A stretch of 64,000 nucleotides of DNA from Streptomyces sp. TLI_235. Lineage in GTDB: Bacteria; Actinomycetota; Actinomycetes; Streptomycetales; Streptomycetaceae. Positions 24,909 to 33,004 of the stretch are shown here, in pieces. The number at the start of each line of letters is the position of its first letter. The stretch's first letter is position 1. The notes under the pieces were generated by a model that was not told the DNA's origin, ran no database searches, and was given only the letters and a program-made list of their open reading frames with translations. The stretch is from contig NSGV01000001.1 of the NCBI GenBank assembly GCA_002300355.1, forward strand, positions 4,588,001 through 4,652,000. The letters run 5' to 3'. A program made the position numbers and the translations under genes.

Positions 24909-25308
24909 GGCTCATTCCCTTCAAGGACTCAGGACTCGGGCTCGGATCGACGCGGGTTGCAAAAAGGTCTCGGGGCCCGCCCGCTGCGGCGAGGCTGCTC
25001 GGGGCCGGTACGGACACCTGGAAATATGACTTACGGCACTCAACAGGACAAGTCACCCACACACCGACACAACAGTCAATGACCGCATAGAAGCTATAAA
25101 AACGGACAAACAGGGCATGGTGGTGGTCAGGCTCCGCGTGGCAATCGGGTGGCAGTGCGTCGGGTCGCCCCGGGTGCGAGCCCGGGACGCCGGGCGTGCG
25201 CACCGCGCGGAGCACGCGTCCGCTGCGCGAATCTGCGGCGTGTGCACCGCGAGGTGGATGATCCGTGATGGGTCGGCCACGTACAGTGGTGGCGATGGCC
25301 CCGAAGGC
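24909..25308. other. Intergenic regulatory region between whiD and bldM
   Basis: No gene is visible. 25021-25115 is markedly AT-rich for this genome and, being upstream of whiD, probably holds its promoters; on the minus strand TTGTCC-N16-TCATAT and a separate TTGACT occur but none is convincing. A 14-base direct repeat GCGTGYGCACCGCG (25194-25207 and 25238-25251) lies nearer bldM. Confidence 0.5.
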
Positions 25309-25336
25309 CGTAACTCATTCGAGTGACGGTCGTTGG
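25309..25336 (+). promoter_or_regulatory. Sigma-BldN-type promoter of bldM
   Basis: CGTAAC (25309-25314), a 16-base spacer and CGTTGG (25331-25336). The sigma-BldN consensus as I know it is CGTAAC-N16-CGTTGA, and bldM is the classic target of this sigma factor. Transcription should start near 25343, giving a leader of about 147 bases. The dyad ACTCATTCGAGT lies in the spacer. Confidence 0.75.
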
Positions 25337-25489
25337 ATGTACGGAGGCGGTTAGCAAGCGCCGGACGTCGGGAACGATCGCGTTGGCATCGGCGATCAGA
25401 ACGGGGTCCGTCGCCAATCGGCCGTGTCGGAGAGGTTTCGTACCAGCCAGGAGGCTCAACGTGACGCGGATCAGCTGCGGAGGACGGTC

Positions 25490-26101
25490 ATGACATCCGT
25501 ACTCGTCTGCGACGATTCCCCGCTCGCCCGGGAGGCGCTTCGCCGAGCGGTCGCGACCGTGCCCGGCGTCGACCGGGTGACCACTGCGACGAACGGTGAG
25601 GAGGTCCTCCGCCGCTGGGTGGCCGACCGCTCCGATCTCGTTCTGATGGACGTCCGGATGCCCGGCCTCGGCGGGGTGGAGACGGTCCGGCGGCTGCTGT
25701 CCGCCGACCCGGGCGCGCGCATCATCATGCTCACCGTCGCCGAGGACCTGGACGGCGTGGCGCTCGCGGTCGCCGCCGGCGCCCGCGGCTACCTGCACAA
25801 GGACGCCTCGCGCGCCGAACTGCGGGCCACCGTCACCCAGGCGCTCGCGGACCCGACCTGGCGGCTCGCGCCGCGCCGGCTGCGCAGCCCCGACATGGGG
25901 GCGGCGCCGACGCTGACGGCCCGTGAGATCCAGGTGCTGGAGGGCATGAGCCACGGCCGCAGCAACGCGGAGATCGGCCGGGAGCTGTTCCTCTCGGAGG
26001 ACACCGTGAAGACGCACGCCCGGCGCCTGTTCAAGAAGCTCGGCGCGTCGGACCGCGCGCACGCCGTGGCGCTCGGCTTCCGCTGGGGCCTGGTCCGCTG
26101 A
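25490..26101 (+). CDS. bldM: Orphan response regulator BldM
   Basis: 203 residues. Receiver domain with SVLVCDDSPLAREALRRAV and VLMDVRMPGLGGVETVRRL (Asp54), then a LuxR-type HTH, LTAREIQVLEGMSHGRSNAEIGRELFL and SEDTVKTHARRLFKKLGASDRAH. BldM drives early and late sporulation genes as a homodimer or with WhiI, and is regarded as an atypical regulator working without phosphorylation. The ATG follows GGAGGACGG; no kinase gene is adjacent. Orthology rests on sequence, the sigma-BldN promoter and whiD/shbA synteny. Confidence 0.93.
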   Translation: MTSVLVCDDSPLAREALRRAVATVPGVDRVTTATNGEEVLRRWVADRSDLVLMDVRMPGLGGVETVRRLLSADPGARIIMLTVAEDLDGVALAVAAGARGYLHKDASRAELRATVTQALADPTWRLAPRRLRSPDMGAAPTLTAREIQVLEGMSHGRSNAEIGRELFLSEDTVKTHARRLFKKLGASDRAHAVALGFRWGLVR

Positions 26102-26350
26102 CGGAGGGGCCGCGCCGCGGCTTCCCGAGCTCGGACGTGTGACGTCGTGGTCCCGAGGCTGCACCATGGAGGAGTGGAGCACCTCGGGAACCAGCGGACG
26201 GGTACTGCGGAGACGAGTGCAACCGCAGCAGGAACGACGGGCACAGGGGCGGGAGGCGGTGCGGTGGGTACGGCGATCACGCATAACGTTCCGATGCACA
26301 ACTCCGGACGCGGTGCCGCGTTCGTCGGACCGACCAGGCACCATGGACCG

Positions 26351-27046
26351 ATGCGTGACGACGAGGCCGCCGCCGCCCCCGGCGAGGCCCGGCCCGATCC
26401 GGCACAGTCCGGCGGTCCGGGTGACGCGCCGTACGCGGAGTCCGGCGGACCGCGCCGGCCCGTGCTCGGCGGCGGCTCCTCGCCGCAGTTGAACGAGGTC
26501 GTGTCGGCCGCCGTCGCGGGCGAGGGCCCGGCCGTCGACGCACTCCTCGCCTATGTGCACCCGCTGGCGCTGCGCTACTGCCGGGCCCGGCTCGTCCGGC
26601 TGCCCGGCGGCGCCCGGCACCACGTCGACGACGTCGTGCAGGAGGTCTGCGTCGCGGTGCTCTGCGCGTTGCCGCGCTACCGCGACGAGGGCCGCCCCTT
26701 CGAGGCCTTCGTCTACGGCATCGCCGCCCACAAGATCGCCGACCTGCAGCGGGCCGCGATGCGCGGCCCCGGGTCCACCGTGATCCCGCCCGACGACCTG
26801 CCGGAGACCGCGGACGAGTCGCTCGGCCCGGAGGAGCGCGCCCTGCTCAGCAGCGACGCGGCGTGGATCAAGGAGCTGCTCTCCAACCTGCCGGCCCGCC
26901 AGCGCGAACTCGTGCTGCTGCGGGTCGCCGCCGGGCTCTCCGCCGAGGAGACCGGCGAGGTGCTCGGGATGTCCCCCGGTGCCGTCCGGGTCGCCCAGCA
27001 CCGCGCGCTCAGCAGACTTCGCGCCCTCGCGGAAGAGTCCTCCTGA
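26351..27046 (+). CDS. shbA: ECF sigma factor of the ShbA type
   Basis: About 231 residues: a disordered N-terminus, then sigma region 2 (ALLAYVHPLALRYCRARL, DDVVQEVCVAVLCALPRYRDEGRPFEAFVYGIAAHKIADLQR) and region 4 (LPARQRELVLLRVAAGLSAEETGEVLGM, SPGAVRVAQHRALSRLR). In streptomycetes the sigma gene between bldM and guaB is shbA, which drives transcription of the principal sigma gene hrdB. No anti-sigma gene is adjacent. The start is uncertain: ATG 26351 or ATG 26294, neither with a good ribosome binding site. Confidence 0.85.
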   Translation: MRDDEAAAAPGEARPDPAQSGGPGDAPYAESGGPRRPVLGGGSSPQLNEVVSAAVAGEGPAVDALLAYVHPLALRYCRARLVRLPGGARHHVDDVVQEVCVAVLCALPRYRDEGRPFEAFVYGIAAHKIADLQRAAMRGPGSTVIPPDDLPETADESLGPEERALLSSDAAWIKELLSNLPARQRELVLLRVAAGLSAEETGEVLGMSPGAVRVAQHRALSRLRALAEESS

Positions 27047-27152
27047 CTCCTGCGTTGTCAAGGAGAGCGCCAACCGACACTCCGGACACCAGTACCATGA
27101 GGTATCGGCGCCTGGGCAGGTCGCCAAAGTTTCGTGGGTGCGATCGGGGTTT

Positions 27153-27170
27153 CTTGGAGGAACCTCCAAG
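27153..27170. promoter_or_regulatory. 18-bp dyad in the guaB leader
   Basis: CTTGGAGGAACCTCCAAG, 8-bp arms around AA, in the 277-base gap between shbA and guaB. The loop is too tight for RNA and it looks like a protein-binding site. Nothing else in the gap is convincing. Confidence 0.4.
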
Positions 27171-27323
27171 CATGCGGCGTCTTGGCGGTCCGCCCGTGCC
27201 GGTGTGCGCGGGTGTGGCGGCGGTCCGACCGCAGACCGACGCCCCGCCCTCCTGAGACCAACGCTCCGGACACCCTCAACCGGAGCGATCAGATCAACGG
27301 CCGCCACGGAAGGTCCCCACACG

Positions 27324-28826
27324 ATGTCTTATAACGCCGCAGGCGTACCCGAGAAGTTCGCGATGCTCGGGCTCACGTACGACGACGTCCTGCTGCTGCC
27401 CGGGGCCTCCGAGGTGCTGCCGAACCAGGTCGACACCGCCTCGCGGGTCTCCCGCAACGTCCGGGTGAACATCCCGCTGCTCTCGGCGGCGATGGACAAG
27501 GTCACCGAGTCCCGGATGGCCATCGCCATGGCCCGCCAGGGCGGTGTCGGCGTGCTCCACCGCAACCTGTCGATCGAGGACCAGGTCAGCCAGGTCGACC
27601 TGGTGAAGCGCTCCGAGTCCGGCATGGTCGCCGACCCGATCACCGTCGGCCCGGAGGCCACCCTCGCCGAGGCCGACGCGCTCTGTGCCCGGTTCCGGAT
27701 CAGCGGCGTGCCCGTCGCCGACCCCGAGGGTCGGCTGCTGGGCATCGTCACCAACCGCGACATGGCCTTCGAGACGGACCGCAGCCGCCAGGTCCGCGAG
27801 ATCATGACGCCGATGCCGCTGATCACCGGCAAGGTCGGCATCTCCGGCGAGGACGCCATGGCGCTGCTCCGCCGCCACAAGATCGAGAAGCTGCCGCTGG
27901 TCGACGGGGACGGCCGGATCAAGGGCCTCATCACGGTCAAGGACTTCGTCAAGGCCGAGCAGTACCCGAACGCCGCGAAGGACGCCGAGGGACGGCTGCT
28001 CGTCGGCGCCGCCGTCGGTGCCTCCGCCGAGGCCTTCGACCGCGCCCAGGCCCTGGTCGGCGCCGGTGTCGACTTCCTGGTCGTCGACACCTCGCACGGC
28101 CACAGCCACAACGCGCTCGCCTGGATCGCCAAGATCAAGTCGGCGGTCAAGGTCGACGTCATCGGCGGCAACGTCGCCACCCGCGACGGCGCCCAGGCGC
28201 TGATCGACGCCGGTGTCGACGGCGTCAAGGTCGGCGTCGGCCCCGGCTCCATCTGCACCACCCGCGTCGTCGCCGGCATCGGCGTGCCGCAGATCACCGC
28301 CATCTACGAGGCCGCCCTCGCCTGCCGCGCGGCCGGCGTGCCGGTCATCGGCGACGGCGGCCTGCAGTACTCCGGCGACATCGGCAAGGCGCTCGCCGCC
28401 GGCGCCGACACCGTGATGCTCGGTTCGCTGCTGGCCGGCTGCGAGGAGTCGCCCGGCGAGCTCCAGTTCATCAACGGCAAGCAGTACAAGTCCTACCGCG
28501 GCATGGGCTCGCTCGGCGCCATGCAGTCCCGCGGCCAGGGCCGCTCGTACTCCAAGGACCGCTACTTCCAGGCGGAGGTCTCCTCGGACGACAAGCTCGT
28601 GCCCGAGGGCATCGAGGGTCAGGTGCCGTACCGCGGCCCGCTGTCGGCGGTGCTGCACCAGCTGGTCGGCGGCCTGCGGCAGACCATGGGCTACGTCGGC
28701 GCGGCCACCATCGCCGAGATGGAGAGCAAGGGCCGGTTCGTCCGGATCACCGCGGCCGGCCTCAAGGAGAGCCACCCGCACGACATCCAGATGACCGTCG
28801 AGGCGCCCAACTACAGCGGCCGGTAA
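27324..28826 (+). CDS. guaB: Inosine-5'-monophosphate dehydrogenase
   Basis: 500 residues. IMPDH oxidises IMP to XMP with NAD+, the rate-limiting step to guanine nucleotides. LTYDDVLLLPGASEVLPNQVD opens the barrel. Two CBS domains are inserted (about residues 105-225). The catalytic loop GPGSICTTRVVAG has Cys311, followed by VIGDGGLQYSGDI and YRGMGSLGAM. The ATG follows GGAAGG. A hairpin at 28840 separates it from guaB3. Confidence 0.97.
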   Translation: MSYNAAGVPEKFAMLGLTYDDVLLLPGASEVLPNQVDTASRVSRNVRVNIPLLSAAMDKVTESRMAIAMARQGGVGVLHRNLSIEDQVSQVDLVKRSESGMVADPITVGPEATLAEADALCARFRISGVPVADPEGRLLGIVTNRDMAFETDRSRQVREIMTPMPLITGKVGISGEDAMALLRRHKIEKLPLVDGDGRIKGLITVKDFVKAEQYPNAAKDAEGRLLVGAAVGASAEAFDRAQALVGAGVDFLVVDTSHGHSHNALAWIAKIKSAVKVDVIGGNVATRDGAQALIDAGVDGVKVGVGPGSICTTRVVAGIGVPQITAIYEAALACRAAGVPVIGDGGLQYSGDIGKALAAGADTVMLGSLLAGCEESPGELQFINGKQYKSYRGMGSLGAMQSRGQGRSYSKDRYFQAEVSSDDKLVPEGIEGQVPYRGPLSAVLHQLVGGLRQTMGYVGAATIAEMESKGRFVRITAAGLKESHPHDIQMTVEAPNYSGR

Positions 28827-28839
28827 CAGTCGCACCCGC

Positions 28840-28872
28840 AGGGGCGCGTGGGGAACCTCCCCCCGCGCCCCT
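28840..28872 (+). terminator. Terminator after guaB
   Basis: AGGGGCGCG (28840-28848) pairs with CGCGCCCCT (28864-28872), and inner GGGG/CCCC pairing lengthens the stem. Confidence 0.75.
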
Positions 28873-28990
28873 CGCGCTTGCCCGTGTCGCGGACGGTGCG
28901 GCAGGGGTTCGGGCCGGTGCGGGATACTGGGGGGGCGGCCGGGGTGACCCGGCCGGCAGATGCACAGCAGCAGCAGCAGAAGGGCTCGAA

Positions 28991-30118
28991 GTGACTGAGA
29001 TCGAGATCGGGCGAGGCAAGCGCGGCCGCCGGGCGTACGCCTTCGACGACATCGCCGTCGTCCCCAGCCGCCGTACGCGGGACCCGAAGGAGGTCTCGAT
29101 CGCCTGGCAGATCGACGCCTACCGCTTCGAGCTGCCCTTCCTGGCGGCCCCGATGGACAGCGTGGTCTCCCCGCAGCAGGCCATCGCCATCGGCAAGCTC
29201 GGCGGCCTCGGCGTGCTGAACCTCGAAGGCCTGTGGACCCGCTACGAGGACCCGCAGCCGCTGCTGGACGAGATCGCCGGCATCTCCGACGAGGCCGACG
29301 CGACCCGCCGCCTGCAGGAGATCTACGCCGAGCCGATCAAGGCCGAGCTGATCGGGCAGCGGATCAAGGAGGTCCGCGACTCCGGCGTCGTCACCGCCGC
29401 CGCGCTCTCCCCGCAGCGCACCGCCGAGTTCTCCAAGGCCGTCGTCGACGCCGGCGTGGACGTCTTCGTGATCCGCGGCACCACGGTCTCCGCCGAGCAC
29501 GTCTCCTCGGCCGCCGAGCCGCTCAACCTCAAGCAGTTCATCTACGAGCTCGACGTGCCGGTCATCGTCGGCGGCTGCGCCACCTACACCGCGGCGCTGC
29601 ACCTGATGCGCACCGGCGCGGCCGGCGTGCTCGTCGGCTTCGGCGGCGGCGCCGCCCACACCACCCGCAACGTGCTGGGCATCCAGGTGCCGATGGCCAC
29701 CGCGGTCGCCGACGTGGCCGCCGCCCGCCGCGACTACATGGACGAGTCCGGCGGCCGCTACGTGCACGTCATCGCGGACGGCGGCGTCGGCTACAGCGGC
29801 GACATCGCCAAGGCCGTCGCCTGCGGCGCGGACGCGGTGATGATCGGCGCCGCGCTGGCCCGGGCCACCGACGCGCCCGGCAAGGGTCACCACTGGGGCA
29901 TGGAGGCCGTGCACGACGACGTCCCGCGCGGCAAGAAGGTCGACCTGGGCACGGTGGGCACCATCGCCGAGATCCTCACCGGCCCGTCCCACACCCCGGA
30001 CGGCACCATGAACCTGTTCGGCGCGCTGCGCCGGGCGATGGCCACCACCGGTTACTCGGAGCTCAAGGAGTTCCAGCGGGTCGAGGTCACCGTCAACCCG
30101 GCGCTGCACCACGGCTGA
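28991..30118 (+). CDS. guaB3: GuaB3 family IMP dehydrogenase-related protein
   Basis: 375 residues. An IMPDH-like barrel without CBS domains: RAYAFDDIAVVPSRRTRDP, LAAPMDSVVSP, GVGYSGDIAKAVACGADAVMIG. In place of the IMPDH Cys loop it has VLVGFGGGAAHTTRNVLG, so no catalytic cysteine is visible at the usual position. A cyanobacterial homologue has been reported to have IMPDH activity; the actinomycete role is not settled. The GTG follows AGAAGGG. Adjacent guaB and the ChoD-like gene match mycobacterial order. Confidence 0.9.
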   Translation: MTEIEIGRGKRGRRAYAFDDIAVVPSRRTRDPKEVSIAWQIDAYRFELPFLAAPMDSVVSPQQAIAIGKLGGLGVLNLEGLWTRYEDPQPLLDEIAGISDEADATRRLQEIYAEPIKAELIGQRIKEVRDSGVVTAAALSPQRTAEFSKAVVDAGVDVFVIRGTTVSAEHVSSAAEPLNLKQFIYELDVPVIVGGCATYTAALHLMRTGAAGVLVGFGGGAAHTTRNVLGIQVPMATAVADVAAARRDYMDESGGRYVHVIADGGVGYSGDIAKAVACGADAVMIGAALARATDAPGKGHHWGMEAVHDDVPRGKKVDLGTVGTIAEILTGPSHTPDGTMNLFGALRRAMATTGYSELKEFQRVEVTVNPALHHG

Positions 30119-30139
30119 TCCGCCGCGCCGCTGCTGCTG

Positions 30140-30171
30140 CGAAGCCCCCGGCCATGCGGCCGGGGGCTTCG
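30140..30171 (+). terminator. Terminator after guaB3
   Basis: A perfect 14-bp stem, CGAAGCCCCCGGCC with GGCCGGGGGCTTCG, and loop ATGC. Confidence 0.88.
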
Positions 30172-30477
30172 GCATGCCCGCCCGACGTGGCGTCGGCAAG
30201 GGCCCCCGCGTGGAGTGATCGTGCGCCGGAGTGGGAGAATTCGTGAACGTGTGCGAGCCGGTGGGACGATCGATCCGCTTGTGCCAGTGCTTTTTCGGCC
30301 ACGAACGGGACAGCGGCCTGCCGCCGACCGTCCGAAGGCCGTGGGGTCGATTGGTCCCGGGCCGAAGCGACAGGGGATGATGGGCACTTGGCGTTCTGAG
30401 CCCCGGGTGCCGACGCCCGCTGCGGCCCGACGCGCCGTCATGACCACACGGCCAGCAACACATGGGGGAGCGCACCG
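30172..30477. other. Intergenic region before the first Ser/Thr kinase
   Basis: 306 bases without a convincing gene. It must hold the promoter of the kinase gene; I see no clear -35/-10 pair. The final bases CATGGGGGAGCG, which include the ribosome binding site, recur just before the second kinase gene (34209-34220). Confidence 0.4.
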
Positions 30478-32397
30478 ATGACGCAGCCGCAGGAGTCCAC
30501 CGGCCGTCTGCTCGCCGGCCGGTACCGCTTGAACGAGGTCCTCGGCCGTGGCGGAATGGGCACGGTCTGGCGGGCCGAGGACGAGATGCTCGGCCGGATC
30601 GTCGCGGTCAAGGAACTGCGGATGACCGACGCCGTCGACGAGGACGAGAAGCACCGCCTGATCGTCCGGACGCTGCGCGAGGCCAAGGCCACCGCGCGGA
30701 TCCGGCACACCGCCGCCGTCACCGTCTTCGACGTGGTCGAGGAGGACGAGCGGCCCTGGATCGTCATGGAGCTGGTCGAGTCCCGCTCGCTCGCCGACGT
30801 CATCAAGGACGACGGCCCGCTGGAGCCCGCCCGCGCCGCCGCCATCGCCCTCGACGTGCTGGGTGTGCTCTGCGCCGCCCACGAGCACGGCATCCTGCAC
30901 CGCGACGTCAAGCCGTCCAACGTCCTGATCGGCGACGACGGCCGGACGGTGCTCACCGACTTCGGCATCGCGAGCGTCGAGGGCGACACCTCCGTCACCT
31001 CCACCGGCATGCTCGTCGGCGCCCCCTCGTACATCTCGCCGGAGCGGGCCAAGGGCAAGAAGCCCGGCCCGCCCGCCGACATGTGGTCGCTCGGCGGCAC
31101 CCTCTACGCCATGGTCGAGGGCCACCCCCCGTACGACCGCGGCTCGGCGCTCGCCACGCTCACCGCGGTGATGACCGAGGACCTCGCCCCGCCGATGAAC
31201 GCCGGCCCGCTGCGGCCCGTCATCGAGGGGCTGCTGGAGAAGGACCCGGACCGCCGCCTGGACGCCTCGGCCACCCGCGCCATGCTGCGCCGGATCGTCG
31301 CCGAGGCAACGACCCGCGCCGAGGCGACCACCCAGCAGGCCGTCCCGCTGGCCGGCACCGAGCGCACCACGGCCGTGCCTGCGGCCGCCGGAGCAGCCGG
31401 CGCCGCCGCGTCGGCCACGCTCAAGCAGTCCGCGCAGTCCGCGCAGTCCGCCGCGCCCGTTCGGTCCGCGGCCCCGGAGCCGGCCGCGCCGCCCGTCGCC
31501 GCACCGCGCCGCGGCGGGGTCGGCACCGTCCGGGTCGGCAGCCGCTCGGCCGGGCCGATACCCGCGGCGGCGACGGCCGCGGCCGCCCCGCCGGTGCCGC
31601 CCACCGAGGCCATCCCGGTCGTGCCGCGGGAGCGGCGCAACCCGCGCGCCGCACTGCTGGCCGGCGGAGCACTGCTGCTGGTGCTCGTTCTGGTCGGCGC
31701 GATCGCGCTGCTGCGCGACCACGGCGGCGCGACCGACAAGCACGCAGGCAAGCAGGCCGGGAAGTCCGCCGACTCGGCGGCAGCGCCCACCCCCGGTGGC
31801 AGCGGCTCGCCGGCCGCCGGCACGGGCGCGTCCGCCGCCGCGTCGGCGGCCTCCGGTACGCCGTCCGCCGCCCCGAGCGCCCAGCCCTCGAACACCCCCG
31901 CGGCGGGCAACCCGCCGCCCGGCACACCGGCGCCCGGCGGCAAGGACGGCTCCGTCCCGGCCGGCTACCGGACCGTCCACGACGCCTCCGGCTTCTCGAT
32001 CGTGCTGCCCGACTGGATGGCCGACATGGGCCAGGACTACGACGCGACCAGCCGTCTGTTCCAGGGCAACGGACTCAAGCTGATGGTCGACTGGACGGTC
32101 GGCGCCGGCGACAGCGCCCTGGGCGACTGGCAGGAGGGCGAGCGCAGGCAGGGCTACCGCAACTACCAGCGCGTCCAGCTGAAGGCCATCACCTACCGGG
32201 ACTGGACCAACGCCGCCGACTGGGAGTGGACCTACGGCGGCGGCACCACCTACCACTCGCTCAACCGCGGCTTCGTCACCGGCGGCGGCAAGTACGGCTA
32301 CGCCCTCTTCTGGACGAGCGAGGACGCGGACTGGAACTCGGCGGCCAACTCGGCGGCCCGCACCATCGGCTTCGCCACCTTCCAGCCCGCGCCCTGA
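30478..32397 (+). CDS. Transmembrane serine/threonine protein kinase
   Basis: 639 residues, PknB type. Kinase domain at about 14-280 with GRGGMGTV, Lys45 in VAVKEL, HRDVKPSNVL (Asp143) and DFG (161-163). A long Ala/Pro juxtamembrane linker, one transmembrane helix at about 390-412 and a Pro/Ser linker lead to a C-terminal extracellular domain (GYRTVHDASGFSIVLPDWM) without PASTA repeats. The extracellular ligand is unknown. The ATG follows GGGGGAG. It is followed by a remnant PH-SHOCT gene, a pseudokinase and a second similar kinase. Confidence 0.93.
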   Translation: MTQPQESTGRLLAGRYRLNEVLGRGGMGTVWRAEDEMLGRIVAVKELRMTDAVDEDEKHRLIVRTLREAKATARIRHTAAVTVFDVVEEDERPWIVMELVESRSLADVIKDDGPLEPARAAAIALDVLGVLCAAHEHGILHRDVKPSNVLIGDDGRTVLTDFGIASVEGDTSVTSTGMLVGAPSYISPERAKGKKPGPPADMWSLGGTLYAMVEGHPPYDRGSALATLTAVMTEDLAPPMNAGPLRPVIEGLLEKDPDRRLDASATRAMLRRIVAEATTRAEATTQQAVPLAGTERTTAVPAAAGAAGAAASATLKQSAQSAQSAAPVRSAAPEPAAPPVAAPRRGGVGTVRVGSRSAGPIPAAATAAAAPPVPPTEAIPVVPRERRNPRAALLAGGALLLVLVLVGAIALLRDHGGATDKHAGKQAGKSADSAAAPTPGGSGSPAAGTGASAAASAASGTPSAAPSAQPSNTPAAGNPPPGTPAPGGKDGSVPAGYRTVHDASGFSIVLPDWMADMGQDYDATSRLFQGNGLKLMVDWTVGAGDSALGDWQEGERRQGYRNYQRVQLKAITYRDWTNAADWEWTYGGGTTYHSLNRGFVTGGGKYGYALFWTSEDADWNSAANSAARTIGFATFQPAP

Positions 32398-32416
32398 CCC
32401 GCCCCGCGCGGGCCGG

Positions 32417-32924
32417 TCAGCCGATCAGGCGCTGCTCGGCCCGGGTGAACTCCTCGTCGGTGAGGGCGTCCGCGCCGCGCAGCGCGGCCAGCCGCTCCAA
32501 CTGGGTCGAGCAGGTCCGCCGGGGGCGCCGCCGCGGCGGGCACCGAAGCCCCGGCCTCCCGGCGGCGGGCCTCCGCGGCCGCGGCGCGCACCCGCTCGGC
32601 GAACGGCTCGGCCTTCACCACGTCCTCGAAGCGGTGCGCGCCGGTCAGCGCGACGACCTTCAGGATCTCGCCGTTGATCCGGCTGCGGGTGACCGTCACG
32701 TCCGTCACCGCGCTCAGCGCAACCGGCACCGGGGGCTTGCCGTCCTTGAGGAAGAGCAGTCGATGGCTGGTCAGCACCAGGGCGCCCTTGCGGAAGTGGT
32801 CCGGGTGGCGTCCGGCGGTCGCGGCGACGGGCTCCTCGCCGGGCACCGCGACGGCCTCCACGGTGCGCACGGCCGCGGTTCCGGCGTCCTGGCCGTTGCC
32901 GCTGCCGAGTACGTCGAAGGCCAC
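32417..32924 (-). pseudogene. PH and SHOCT domain protein, frameshifted
   Basis: The minus-strand frame encodes a bacterial PH-like domain (HFRKGALVLTSHRLLFLKDGK, PVALSAVTDVTVTRSRINGEILKVVA) and reaches ADLLD. The next 30 codons of a textbook SHOCT domain (QLERLAALRGADALTDEEF, TRAEQRLIG and stop at 32417) are in another frame. One extra base in the CCC run (32503-32505 as GGG on the plus strand) explains the break. The start is also unclear: only the GTG at 32924 or an ATG at 33083 inside the next gene is in frame. Either a decayed gene or a sequencing error. Confidence 0.7.
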
Positions 32925-33004
32925 GTCGATGAGATCCGTCCACTCCGTGCCGCGAGCCCAGCCCGGCGGCGACGTACGCTGGCCGGGTCGAGAGGAAGTC
33001 GGAC

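Noticed and set aside
25168..25186. A CCCGGG-loop-CCCGGG stem resembling a tRNA T-arm
   Set aside because: The loop lacks the TTC invariant bases, and no acceptor, D or anticodon arms can be paired around it.
27098..27255. A 52-codon upstream ORF in the guaB leader
   Set aside because: It has no ribosome binding site and an Arg/Pro-rich composition, and is more likely an accidental frame.
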